DNA from: Halichondria panicea | Lineage: Eukaryota > Porifera > Demospongiae > Suberitida > Halichondriidae | Assembly: GCF_963675165.1 (NCBI RefSeq) | Contig: NC_087390.1 | Coordinates: forward strand, 1-64,000 | Direction of reading: 5' to 3' | Length of the DNA stretch: 64,000 nt | Shown here: positions 49,001-59,020 of the stretch, one piece after another | Numbering within the stretch: the stretch's first letter is position 1 | Layout of the letters: each line of letters opens with the position of its first letter | Notes under the pieces: model-generated | Databases searched by the model: none | Told to the model about the DNA's origin: nothing | The model's input: only the letters and a program-made list of their open reading frames with translations | Program-made: the position numbers and the translations under genes

Positions 49001-50658
49001 ATGAACTTTGATGCTACCATTTGAAAGGTATTTTTGTAAGCTTTCAGAAAATCCTAAAATATTTGACTTTGGATCCACAGAATTCAAGTTATGGCAGCTG
49101 AAAGATTTGGATTAAACGGAGGGGGTGGGTGTGTAGTTGAACATCTTTCAACAGCCATAACTTGAGTACAGTTGATCCAATGTCAAACATTTTTGGATTT
49201 TCTGAAAGCTTAGAAAATTTCCTTTAAAATGGTGTGTTTCAATCCAAAATTTCGTTCGGGCCCTAATTTGTCATTTTTCGGCCTCGGACCATGGGCTATA
49301 ATCCATGGTACTGCTAAATTGGCAAATACTTTTATCTCTCAAATATGAACTTTGATGATACCATTTGAAAGGTATTTTTGTAAGCTTTCAGAAAATCCTA
49401 AAATATTTGACTTTGGATCCACAGAATTCAAGTTATGGCAGCTGAAAGATTTGGATTAAACGGAGGGGGTGGGTGTGTAGTTGAACATCTTTCAACAGCC
49501 ATAATTTGAGTACAGTTGATCCAATGTCAAACATTATTGGATTTTCTGAAAGCTTAGAAAATTTCCTTTAAAATGGTGTGTTTCAATCCAAAATTTCGTT
49601 CGGGCCCTAATTTGTCGTTTTTCGGCCTCGGACCATGGGCTATAATCCATGGTACTGCTAAATTGGCAAATACTTTTATCTCTCAAATATGAACTTTGAT
49701 GATACCATTTGAAAGGTATTTTTGTAAGCTTTCAGAAAATCCTAAAATATTTGACTTTGGATCCACAGAATTCAAGTTATGGCAGCTGAAAGATTTGGAT
49801 TAAACGGAGGGGGTGGGTGTGTAGTTGAACATCTTTCAACAGCCATAACTTGAGTACAGTTGATCCAATGTCAAACATTATTGGATTTTCTGAAAGCTTA
49901 GAAAATTTCCTTTAAAATGGTGTGTTTCAATCCAAAATTTCGTCTGGGCCCTAATTTGTCATTTTTCGGCCTCGGACCATGGGCTATGGTACTGCTAAAT
50001 TGGTAAATACTTTTATCTCTCAAATATGAACTTTGATGATACCATTTGAAAGGTATTTTTGTAAGCTTTCAAAAATATTTGACTTTGGATCCACAGAGTT
50101 CAAGTTATGGCAGCTGAAAGATTTGGATTAAACGGAGGGGGTGGGGGTGTAGTTGAACATCTTTCAACAGCCATAACTTCAGTACAGTTGATCCGATGTC
50201 AAAAATTTTTGAAAGCTTAGAAAATTTCCTTTAAAATGGTGTGTTTCAATTCAAAATTTTGTCCAGGCCCTAATTTGTCATTTTTCGGCCTCGGACCATG
50301 GGCCATGGTACTGCTAAATCGGCAAATACTTTTATCTCTTAAATATGAACTTTGATGATACCATATTTTGTAAGCTTTCAAAATTTGGGCTATCATATAT
50401 AACTCTAGTTACAGAGCCGATTTTAGTGTACTTTTTAAATTAAAAATAGTGTACGTTTATAATTATTTTTGTTTACAGTTGTCTGACGAGCCTGCTGGCA
50501 AAGGAAGGAAACAAAAAAAGAAAGAGTTAGTCAACTTTTACTCGTGGCAGCTTCGTGAAGGTCAGCGTACAGAGATAGCTAAACTGAGGCAACACTTCGA
50601 GGAGGATAAACTGAGAGTGGCTAACATGAGAGCAGCTAGACGATTCAAACCATACTGA
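46053..50658 (+). CDS. RRP7A: Ribosomal RNA processing protein 7 (RRP7A)
   Basis: This is a small-subunit processome component needed for pre-rRNA processing (nucleolus). Three exons: 46053-46319, 46411-46695 and 50479-50658. They join to 244 codons (243 aa; human RRP7A is 280). The first exon carries the divergent RRM-like part ([21 protein letters not shown]). The second ends with [17 protein letters not shown]. The third contains the family's C-terminal signature [15 protein letters not shown]...LRQHFEEDK...RRFKPY, ending at the usual Tyr. The last intron (46696-50478, 3.8 kb) is far longer than its neighbours because it holds a duplicated block with a complete second CD225 gene, a fragment of this gene's own first exon, and a palindromic tandem repeat array. 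Confidence 0.93.
46740..47172. repeat. Solo 344-bp palindromic repeat unit
   Basis: This single diverged copy has the same sequence as the units at 48643-50400. It is interrupted on its right by the duplicated CD225 block, which begins inside the unit after TTTTTCGGCCTCGG. Confidence 0.88.
47446..47571 (+). pseudogene. USP36/42-like deubiquitinase fragment
   Basis: The plus strand reads [20 protein letters not shown] followed by [22 protein letters not shown]. This matches the region of USP36/USP42/USP17-type ubiquitin proteases containing the QEDAHEFL signature. It is an isolated 42-codon piece with no neighbouring exons. It is absent from the sister copy of the duplicated block, so it was inserted after duplication or deleted from the other copy. 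It is presumably a dead fragment. Confidence 0.8.
47674..48322 (-). CDS. CD225/dispanin-domain membrane protein, copy 2 (shortened C terminus)
   Basis: This is the duplicate of the gene at 45118-45794, nested in the last RRP7A intron on the opposite strand. Exons: 48322-48265, 48198-47900 and 47817-47674 (167 codons, 166 aa). The frame, splice sites and both hydrophobic segments are intact. Differences from copy 1 are a one-codon deletion in the Thr-rich stretch (TTNTTVV), about four substitutions in the middle exon, and loss of about 100 bp at the 3' end. The loss replaces the last ~20 residues by a short ending, [10 protein letters not shown]. It is probably still functional as a membrane protein, but expression is unknown. 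Confidence 0.8.
48543..48642 (+). pseudogene. Truncated RRP7A exon 1 copy
   Basis: The first 33 codons of RRP7A ([16 protein letters not shown]...) are reproduced with one substitution and then break into repeat sequence. Its upstream E-box is retained, so it could still drive a non-coding transcript into the RRP7A intron. Confidence 0.9.
48643..50400. repeat. 344-bp tandem array of a long imperfect palindrome
   Basis: About five units have the landmark ATGGTACTGCTAAATTGGC at 48961, 49305, 49649, 49986 and 50305 (periods 344, 344, 337 and 319). Each unit has two arms of about 95 bp that are imperfect inverted copies: CCATTTGAAAGGTATTTTTG...AAGTTATGGCAGCTGAAAG, against the inverse of CTTTCAACAGCCATAACTT...TTTCCTTTAAAATGG. 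They flank a GGAGGGGGTGGGTGTG centre. There is no open frame. It looks like a fold-back transposon that became a tandem satellite. Confidence 0.92.
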
Positions 50659-50847
50659 CTGACAATAACTATTAGCTATGATTAGTGTTGACTGTACATG
50701 TATCGTTTTGTATGTTTCTATAATTCAATCACTGTTGGTTATATAGTACAATGTTTATGGATAGCAACAAAATTGCACAGTTTGGATAATCGTAATAATG
50801 ATAATTATAGACAGAATTCTTGGAAGTCTTATTGTATATAGTTTATG

Positions 50848-53735
50848 CTAGCTAGTGGAAGAGCTGTGCGCAATAGTTTGTTGTTTCTTTGGTTTGAGAT
50901 ACAAATCCTCACAAAGTGTGAGCACATCAGGTCGTCTCTCCTTGTTGTAACTAAGGCAACGCCGTATGAACGCCTACACAATAAACACGAGAAGGTATTG
51001 TAATAACAGTGCATGTGTTGTAGTAGCTACTGACCTTAGCCTCTTGACTGACTGCAGGCTTGACTGGAATATCAACTTCTGTAGCTCTCAGAATTGTGTT
51101 CTGCTCCAGAATACTAGCTTGAGAGAGGTTGTGCCCAAACGGCTGTGAGGGGGCGGAGTGTGAGGGGGCGAGAGTGTGTGGTGGGCGGGTGTTTACGTAC
51201 CTTCTTCCCATACAAGCATTGATAAAAGATGACTCCCACCGACCACACATCAACCTGTACAGAGTCACAACTCACACACCATCACAACACACACAACACA
51301 CACACCTTTGATGAAATCTTTGGTGGATCTTTACCAATCACAAAACACTCTGGTGGTAAGTACCAATAAGTGCCGGCCCCCTGCGACGTTAACTCCATAT
51401 CCACTGGATTATCTCCCTCTAGTATCTTGCTCAAACCAAAGTCAGTAATCTTGGCCTCAAAGGTTCTCACACCGCGACCTAGCAATATGTTCCCTGCACA
51501 TGAAAGAGATGACACAGTGGAACCAGTAGTACTAGCCTGTACCTGGCTTGAGGTCAAAGTGGATGATGGGGGGCTTGATTTCGTTGAGGTATTTAAGAGC
51601 GGAGATTGTCTGAATTATGATTGCTCTTGACTGCAATAGAAAAACAGACGTACACGCGTGTGGTGTGGGTGTGTGTGTGTGTGTGTGTGTGTGTATTGTA
51701 CCTCTTTTTCTGATAGTGTCTTGTTCTGTTTGAGAAGGAAGTCTAAATCATGCCCATCAATATGCTCCAGTACAGTACAGAATCTGAGGACAAGTCATGT
51801 GACTAGCAAAACATGTCACATGACTATAACTTACGAGTTAGAGTCAATTTCAAACACATCGAATAGTTGCACAATGTTCTGCACACGAGGGGGCGGGTTA
51901 TTGCGTGGGCGTGTGTGTGATTAGTGACTCACTGAATGATGCAACTTCTTGTGGATGTTATACTCTCTCAGTGCATGTCTACAGGAGATAATTATATAAC
52001 CAGAAGGTACTACACATCATATGAGCATACTGTGACTCTACACATCACATGAGCGTACTCACTTGATATAGTTTGCCTTCTTATCCTCCCTCCAGTCGGT
52101 ATTGAGTTGATGTATTTTACATGCCACGTACATGTGCTCTTGAAGGTCAAATGCCTACACAGAGAATGAGGATTATTAGCTCTGTACAATAATTATTATT
52201 ATTACCTTGTAAACTTCACTGAATCCCCCGCGACCAATCAGATTGAGGAGAAGGTAGCGAGAGTGGAGGGTGGGGTTACCCTTGAACCTTGAACTGTCCT
52301 CGGCAGCTATTCTCTTCAGTTCGCGGACGTGAAGATTTCGTTCTCGTTCTAACTTCTCCAATTCCCCTGTCAATATCGTCTCTTCTTTCTTTAGTGCCGC
52401 TGCTCGCAACTTTAACACCTCATCACGCTCCATGTACTCCAGAGGGGTGAAACTAAGTAGTGGTAATGAGGTTAATAGTTATACTGGGAGAAACTGGGCA
52501 ACGCCCAACTATGATCATGTTGATTTGTAATGAAATGAAAGTCCCCCAAGAGGGAATCGAACCAACGCCTTATCTATTATGTGATCTCTAAGCCACCACC
52601 CTAACCACTAAGCCACACCTATTACGCCCTAACACAGAGATATTGTTTTACAGTAGATTGTAAGATTGTAGTCACTTGGAACAGAAAATTGCCAACAGCA
52701 CCAACCTTGGAGTGGATGGACGAGTAAATCCATCATCACTCTTTCCTTTGTTGCCTCCAGTACTAACGGACGGCTTTCTCTTTGATATCATTTTGCGTTG
52801 CTTCTCAATTTCTTCTCTTTGCTGAGTCAGCTCTTCTTGTCTGTCTCCTAGCTCCGAGAAGGCAAACCCATCCACCCACACCTCCACGAACCTTGCACCC
52901 TGTCTATAGGGGGGGTATGACATCACTAGGAGATAGGTGACCTCTAACCTTTGGTTGTTGAAGCGACCCAGGCGCAGTTGATTCTGAACACTAGTCTGTC
53001 GTACCTCTTTCTGCTCTGATACACACTAAGAGGGCAAAGGTTAGTTAGTGCATACACAACGTGTGCTTACCTTCTGAATGAGTAGCTGATTAGTGACCTC
53101 TGTGACCTTGCTCAGACGTACTGTAGTACTGTCCAGTTTCCCTTGCACTAAGTTCAACCTTTGCTCTAGTTCACCAGTACGCTGTATAATTATAGGCCAA
53201 TAATGATATACCTAGAGCACTGCCCCCTACCTGTCTGAGTAGTGAGGTGTCATGGCTGTCCCCTGCACGAGCTTCCAGAGAGGTCAATGAGGTCAACGTG
53301 AGGTCAGACTGTGTACACACATCCTTACGACAAGGAGAGAAGAAACTCTCAATCTTTGCTATCTTAGAGGTACCTACAGGGACCACCTCATTGACGCCCA
53401 CTACACACACTCCACACACCTTGTTTACTGTGGTTGTTGTTTAGACCTCTCTTTCTGGAAGCCCCACAACTGCTGCTCTTGTCCGGACTGGCCTCTGACC
53501 CTCGTCGGGCAGGACTGACCTCTGATCCCCGACGGCCCATAATACGAGCCTCCAACTGAACACGTTTCTGAGGATCTAAACTCTCCAACTTCTGGAAACT
53601 GTCATCTACACAAACACAACATGTATTACACCACCAGCCATTATTGTAGGTACGTGTGCCCTTACCTTGATCATCCTGCTGTATCCACGATGCATCCTCT
53701 GATAGCACACTGTCGTTATCTCCTTCACCCTCCAT
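50848..53735 (-). CDS. TLK: Tousled-like kinase
   Basis: This nuclear Ser/Thr kinase phosphorylates the histone chaperone ASF1 and acts in S-phase chromatin assembly. Sixteen exons: 53735-53666, 53605-53420, 53400-53231, 53181-53071, 53025-52949, 52903-52706, 52452-52206, 52154-52063, 51978-51933, 51878-51835, 51783-51702, 51630-51543, 51493-51306, 51254-51201, 51142-51035 and 50973-50848. They join to 629 codons (628 aa). The N-terminal part has an acidic start, RRGSE repeats and a PCNA-like box (KIESFFSP). Coiled coils follow ([30 protein letters not shown]). The kinase domain has [11 protein letters not shown] (P-loop), VACKIHQLN (VAIK Lys), HFDLKPGN (catalytic loop, Phe where human has Tyr), DFGLS and [11 protein letters not shown], all TLK-typical. 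The vertebrate Ser-rich C-terminal tail is nearly absent. A tRNA-derived SINE lies in the intron between 52452 and 52706. Confidence 0.95.
52541..52621 (-). mobile_element. tRNA-derived SINE-like element in TLK intron
   Basis: On the minus strand the element has an A box (TGGCTTAGTGG) and a B box (GGTTCGATTCC) about 50 bp apart and ends with TCTTGGGGGACTTTC. It closely matches a second copy at 61309-61391. The T stem and acceptor do not pair well, so I regard it as a tRNA-derived retroelement rather than a functional tRNA. Confidence 0.65.
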
Positions 53736-53906
53736 TGTACAACTTTAGCTTCTTAGCTTTGCCACGTGGAGTACTAAGTTCATAGTTCAAAGTTTATGGT
53801 TAGATTGTTCAAGGTCAAAGTTCACTTGAAGCCTCGAGTATAAGTACTTTCATGCGGCTTGAAAGCGAGGCTTGTTTTTCACCCACGTGGCAGAGAAGAA
53901 GAGACA
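53736..53906. promoter_or_regulatory. Divergent TLK/NOL11 promoter with two CACGTG E-boxes
   Basis: CACGTG occurs at 53763-53768 (about 30 bp from the TLK start) and at 53884-53889 (about 20 bp from the NOL11 start). The interval is 171 bp. The position matches E-boxes of ribosome-biogenesis genes in other animals. Function is inferred. Confidence 0.6.
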
Positions 53907-55215
53907 ATGTCTGCTTCTTTACTGTGTCCAGTGGAGTGTGGTTGTTTGAGTGGAGGGGATGTGTTGGGAGTGAGAGCCTCAGCTGTGGCGGGGGAGCTGC
54001 TAGTATCCCGGGGAGGCGGACAAATACAAGTGCTGAATGTGAGCTACACTGCATGCTGCCATCATGCAACTATTAAACCATATTAGATGGAGCGTGGTGT
54101 GTGTGTTAAGAGTTGGCAGTTATCCACTGGCCAGAGCCTCTCCACTCCAGCAGTGCAGCATCCAACATCACGAGACTATTGGGCCATCACTAACAGCACA
54201 GTGTGTAGTCATGCAATATACACAACACTGGTACACTACCTTCTCTGCAGGATTTGCTGAGCTGGCAGTTTACCGACACCTCGTTAACTCAATCCCCTCA
54301 GGGGCTTTTCTCTCCAGTTCACTGTCTCTTGGTAACCCGTAGCAACAAGGCCCCCCTAGCTGTCCTGAGGAACGGCAGTGTGTGTGTTGCCATGGAGACA
54401 GTGAAGGCACCAAAAAACAAAACAATAAAGTGAGCCGTAATTTTAATAAATCTATTTTATTATCTCATGTATAGAGTGGAGTTTGCTCATGTACTGACGG
54501 GTGGAGACAAGGTGTGTGTGGTGTGTAGGTGTGAGACTATGCTCCGTGTGGACATGTGGGCGGTGAATCGTGAGGGTGTGAGTCTTGTGAACAGCGCTCC
54601 TCTAGACAAAGATTCCTTGACTTCATTCTGTGTCTCTAAGCACAAGTTATTAGCAGCAGGTAAGTTTATTATAGAGAGAGGTGGCATGGGCTAACATTGA
54701 GTGATTGCAGATACTGAGGGTCGTGTGTATAGTTGGTGTGTGGGGGCGGGAGCGGTTGTGCCATCAACATCCTTATCTCTGAGTAGACGTCCAATCAGAT
54801 TGCAGATAAATACGTTATCAAGTTTTTTCGTAACAAACAATGGTAAAAAGCTGTCGCTATGGGAACCAGTTTACATGACAAAGCAGGCGGAGTTCAAAGT
54901 CCATGGAATCACCACGGTAACTGCCAACTGTGTATATATAACATGTCCATAATTATGCAACTGTGTGTGCAGGTTCATTCGTGTGGTGAGTGGGTGTGTG
55001 GAGTTAGTGATGATGGTGTGAGTGTGTGGAGAGTGGAGGGTGGCAATAGTGGACTAGTAGGAGCTCTCGACAAAACCACCCCTCAACAGCTCATAACCGT
55101 GGCAACCTGGGACAGTGAGGTAGGTGCAGTCAGAGCATCACATGATCCACTATACACACACACACAGGTGGTGAGTGATGGTGCCGTACTGGACAGACTA
55201 GCAGACAGGAACACA

Positions 55216-55255
<40 letters not shown>

Positions 55256-55538
55256 GGTGATGATGTGTTGTACAGACGCCCACTCTGAAGCGCTTCATGG
55301 CCGAGTTCTCCTCATGTCCTTTGACCTCTGACCTTTGTTACTCTCATTTGGTGGAGCGTTTGCTGGAAGAGAAACAGTTTTGGGCCAGAGCAGCTTTAGA
55401 GACTCTCATCAAAGCAGGGACAGTCCCCTCCAGGTGAGCTTGAGTGTGGTACTGCACTCATTACCCCACCCCCTCCTAGTCTGTCTGACCATGTCCTGAG
55501 GGAGGTAGTCTTACACAAGGACTGGGTAAGCACCATCT

Positions 55539-55590
<52 letters not shown>

Positions 55591-56284
55591 TGTGCAGGAG
55601 TTGCTGTGTTTGTGTTTGGAGGAGATGACTGGATTCTCTGAGGCTACTCTAGTAGCTATACTGGAGCAGCTTATTAGGTAACCAAGGCAACCCATGGTGT
55701 TGCATGCACTGTCTCTCCTCTCATGTAGTCCACCATTCTCCACTGAGCTAACTCAGGACCTAAGACACACAATACTGTATCCTCTCTATCACTGTGTGTG
55801 TGTGCTGTAATAGTTTCTTGGTTTCTGAATATTATTTTGCCTTAAGTATGTCTCAGAACCTTGTTGCTATGCCAACCGTTCAATGATGCTCTCCTTCAAC
55901 AGCCGTTGTCTCAACTCAGTCCCTCCACTGTCAGGGTAAGCCCCTCATTGACCGCCACCCTCTCACACACATTCACAGGATCTGCTTGGTTTTGTCTCTT
56001 CACAACTCACACTCCCCTCACTCCTCACACAACGCCCACGCACATACAATGCTCTGCTTGACTGGGCGGCCCAGATACTGGACGTACACTTCACTCAATT
56101 GACCTTTGACCCTACATGTAGAGACCTCCTAGTAGCGCTACAGGTCAGAGTGCGGGACCAGGTTGTGTGTTGGGGACGCTTGGCTTGTGTGCGTGGTGCA
56201 ATGGACGCTCTGACTGAACTAGCTAATGCTCCCACTGCTAATGGATGGCTCTATAAACTAGAGACTATGGATATTGACCTCTAG
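53907..56284 (+). CDS. NOL11: NOL11-like nucleolar protein (t-UTP/SSU processome)
   Basis: This is a beta-propeller nucleolar protein that in vertebrates works with UTP4 in pre-rRNA transcription and processing. Twelve exons: 53907-54038, 54251-54429, 54475-54659, 54711-54916, 54973-55119, 55168-55215, 55276-55433, 55480-55525, 55598-55677, 55729-55776, 55857-55935 and 55979-56284. They join to 538 codons (537 aa; human NOL11 is 719, so this one lacks a middle insertion). Propeller-like strands occur throughout (VYSWCVGAG, GVSVWRVEG). The C terminus is the best match: LLDWAAQILDVHFTQL followed by a Leu-rich helix and a final WLYKLETMDIDL, parallel to the NOL11 C-terminal domain. The N-terminal similarity (DLLSWQFT, VLRNGSVCV) is weaker. 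The assignment is good but not certain. Confidence 0.68.
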
Positions 56285-56378
56285 ACTCTATAGTGTGTGT
56301 GTCTATGGATATTGACCTCTAGACTCTATAGTGTGTGTGTCTATGGATATTGACCTCTAGACTCTATAGTGTGTGTGA
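56265..56378 (+). repeat. 38-bp triplication covering the NOL11 stop codon
   Basis: Three copies of CTATGGATATTGACCTCTAG plus ACTCTATAGTGTGTGTGT occur. The first contains the last codons and stop of NOL11. The other two are non-coding 3' copies with the same stop. Confidence 0.92.
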
Positions 56379-56499
56379 CGATGGAAATTTAATTATAATT
56401 AAAAATAATGCCATAAAAATTTAATATTTAGCAGCCCGGCTTTTTTCTATTGTAACGTCGCAGTTGCGATCCTTACCTATTTTATACAGAAGTTGAGAA

Positions 56500-57085
56500 A
56501 TGGCAGCACCCAACCAATCTACTTTATTGCCGCTAGGTAAGCTACCCTACCCCCACCACGTTACCCCCCTCTATCCTACCCCCTGCAGAGCTGGTGGACA
56601 AGTGCATTGGCTCTCGTATACACATTGTCATGAAGTCAGACAAAGAGTTGGTGGGCACACTCCTCGGCTTTGATGACTGTGTCAGTATCCTACCCCACCC
56701 CCCCACACACACACACACCCCACACACACACTCACACCCCCCACACACTATACATTATTCATGTCATTGTAGTCCTTAATGCATTGTCTATCAGATATTG
56801 TTCTCGAAGACGTTACTGAATTGTGAGTACCTGTAACTATTATGCTACCACCCCCACACACAACCACATCACACACCCCACCACCCCCACACACACACAC
56901 ACACACAGTGAGACAACACCGGAAGGACGCAAGATCACAAAACTTGACCAGATATTATTGAATGGTAACAACATCACGATGCTTGTACCTGGAGGAGAGT
57001 ATCCTAGCAATGCGTACTACATGTATCTCATAATAATAATAATGTTGAATTCTTAACCATCTTCTTCAGTGGACCAGAAGTCTAA
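56500..57085 (+). CDS. LSM5: U6 snRNA-associated Sm-like protein LSm5
   Basis: This is a subunit of the Lsm2-8 (U6 snRNP) and Lsm1-7 (mRNA decay) rings. Five exons: 56500-56536, 56589-56684, 56795-56822, 56909-56998 and 57070-57085. They join to 89 codons (88 aa; human LSm5 is 91). Almost every residue of the Sm fold is conserved: [20 protein letters not shown] (Sm1), [11 protein letters not shown], then [19 protein letters not shown] (Sm2 with the RNA-contacting NG pair) and the end DGPEV. The small third exon (28 nt) is placed by phase and by the family sequence. Confidence 0.97.
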
Positions 57086-57302
57086 ACTCCTCTAGAACTT
57101 AATTTGTAGCTTCATTCTATTATAGCTGCAACCAACTATCCTTTTCTGTGATCATTATGATACTTAATTAATTGTTTGGTTCCATTTTGAACAACGAATA
57201 ATTATGATATTGAAATCTTTCTTCTCTTCAGTTAGTGCTAATCAACAATTATTATCATAGAACACACATTAAATAAATGCATGAGATCGATCGAGAGTTT
57301 TG

Positions 57303-58775
57303 TCATGTAATTCTAGCGTATAGTTTCCCTCCAATATTAATAAAGAGTGGTTGCTTGTTGGTAGTATCAGTGCTCTGTCCAATCAAATTAGAGCTAGGTC
57401 CCACAACAGCTGATACATTAACTGTCCTAGCATTATCTTTACCGACACCAATGCGACCAATCGGCTTCAAGCTAGCTCCAGTTGCCGCAGGTTCAGTAGT
57501 TTCACGACTATTGTCAGTACCTATCACATGAGAAGGTGGTATAACTCCCGCCGAACTCCCGCCAGACATATCCTCCATCGGTTGAGATTCGTCGCTAGGC
57601 ACACTGTCCACCAAATGATCTGCTTCAGTCTCACTTCGTTCAATCAGATCATTTTCCTCAGCTGAGTCAGGAATGCTACCATCGTCGCTCTCTCCACTGG
57701 AACTATCGTTGCGAGGTAGTTGAGCATCTATTGGATCTATTGGTTGATAAGCTTCTTTGTGAGTGTGCAGCATGTGATCATCCAGGGCTTCTACTGCCAC
57801 GTTGTCATTGCATAGCTCACAGTTTACCATGCTTCCAAAATGCATGTTCTCAATATGACGCTGTCTACCATCAGGGCAATGATAGCGTCGAGAGCAGTGA
57901 GGACACTTGTAGGGTTTCTTACCATTGTGTGCACGCATGTGAAGCTTGAGAAGATGCTGCCTAAGAAATTCACGCTGACACACTTGGCATTTGAAAGGTC
58001 GTTCCTTCGAGTGTATTTTCCCGTGATTCTTTAGTCTGACTGCAGTAGTGAAGTGCTTGTCACAGAGTTGACATTGATGCGGATGTTTCTCTCCAGTGTG
58101 GCTTCTAGTGTGAGCGCGGAGGTACTGCTTCTTTGAGAAGGTCTTATCACAATAGGTACACTTGTACGGATGGGTACCAGAGTGTTCTGTATTAGTGTGG
58201 AGGGTTAGCTCGTGTGCAGAGGGGAAGGGCTGATCACAATATCGGCATTTTTTGGGTAGCTGAATAGCCTTAGCAGGATGGGATTTCCTAGGAGGGAGTG
58301 CTAGCTCAACATGAGCTGACAGTATGTGTGCCACCAGAGCACAATAATCAGGGAAGCTTGTAGAGCATGTTGCACAATCAAAGGTTGGTTCTTGACAATC
58401 GTGTGTGTCCATATCATCAGATGTTTCGTACGCTACCTTACACTGTGTACACCTGTGAGGGATGGGGCTCATGTGTACTAGCATGTGCTCAGCTAGAGAG
58501 TCTGCGTCTTCACAAGTGTCTCCACAGAATGGACAGGGTGGCGGCAAGCGATCAGGGAATGTTGCTATGGAGATAGAGGGTAGACAATGAGGTAGCTTAT
58601 GCCCGTTGGAAGTAGTGTTGTGTGTGGAGGGTGTGTCGGGTGTTGACCCCTCAGCTGCAGTGGAGGGTGTGTCAGGTGTTGACCCCTCAGCTGCAGTGGA
58701 GGGTGTGTCGGGTGTTGACCCCTCAGCTGCAGTGGAGGGTGTGTCGGGTGTTGACCCCTCAGCTGCAGTGGAGGA
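57303..58775 (-). CDS. C2H2 zinc-finger protein A (5' end not resolved)
   Basis: A long single frame carries about nine C2H2 or C2H2-like fingers. The clearest are CRYCDQPF, CTYCDKTF, CQLCDKHF, CQVCQREF and CPHCSRRY, with TGEK-type linkers (HTGEKHPHQC), so sequence-specific DNA binding is likely. A Ser/Glu-rich acidic tail (DSSSGESDDGS...) ends at 57303. Upstream of the fingers the frame contains four exact 12-residue repeats TPSTAAEGSTPD (36-nt units, about 58627-58770). No in-frame ATG occurs between the first finger and the upstream stop near 58870, so a 5' exon must be missing from my model. I cannot name an orthologue. Confidence 0.82.
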   Translation of the reverse strand, partial: SSTAAEGSTPDTPSTAAEGSTPDTPSTAAEGSTPDTPSTAAEGSTPDTPSTHNTTSNGHKLPHCLPSISIATFPDRLPPPCPFCGDTCEDADSLAEHMLVHMSPIPHRCTQCKVAYETSDDMDTHDCQEPTFDCATCSTSFPDYCALVAHILSAHVELALPPRKSHPAKAIQLPKKCRYCDQPFPSAHELTLHTNTEHSGTHPYKCTYCDKTFSKKQYLRAHTRSHTGEKHPHQCQLCDKHFTTAVRLKNHGKIHSKERPFKCQVCQREFLRQHLLKLHMRAHNGKKPYKCPHCSRRYHCPDGRQRHIENMHFGSMVNCELCNDNVAVEALDDHMLHTHKEAYQPIDPIDAQLPRNDSSSGESDDGSIPDSAEENDLIERSETEADHLVDSVPSDESQPMEDMSGGSSAGVIPPSHVIGTDNSRETTEPAATGASLKPIGRIGVGKDNARTVNVSAVVGPSSNLIGQSTDTTNKQPLFINIGGKLYARIT

Positions 58776-59020
58776 AGAATAGGCAGTATTATTATTATTA
58801 TATGAGCGGATATAGTGTACAGGTAATTGTAAAGTTATTAGGGTAGTAATTTTGCGTTTTGACTGTTTTTATAGATTAGCACAATATTTGTCTTTTAAGG
58901 ATGAATGGAAAGTTTGGAGTCAGATATACAGATGCTAGCTTGCTTAGCATACTCTCAAAAGCACATTTTCATTAGAAAAAAGAAAAACATTATTAATGAG
59001 ATCATTCATAAATGCGTTTA

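Noticed and set aside
52541-52621. Functional tRNA gene
   Set aside because: A and B boxes are present, but the acceptor and T stems do not pair properly and a second copy shares non-tRNA ends. A SINE is more likely.
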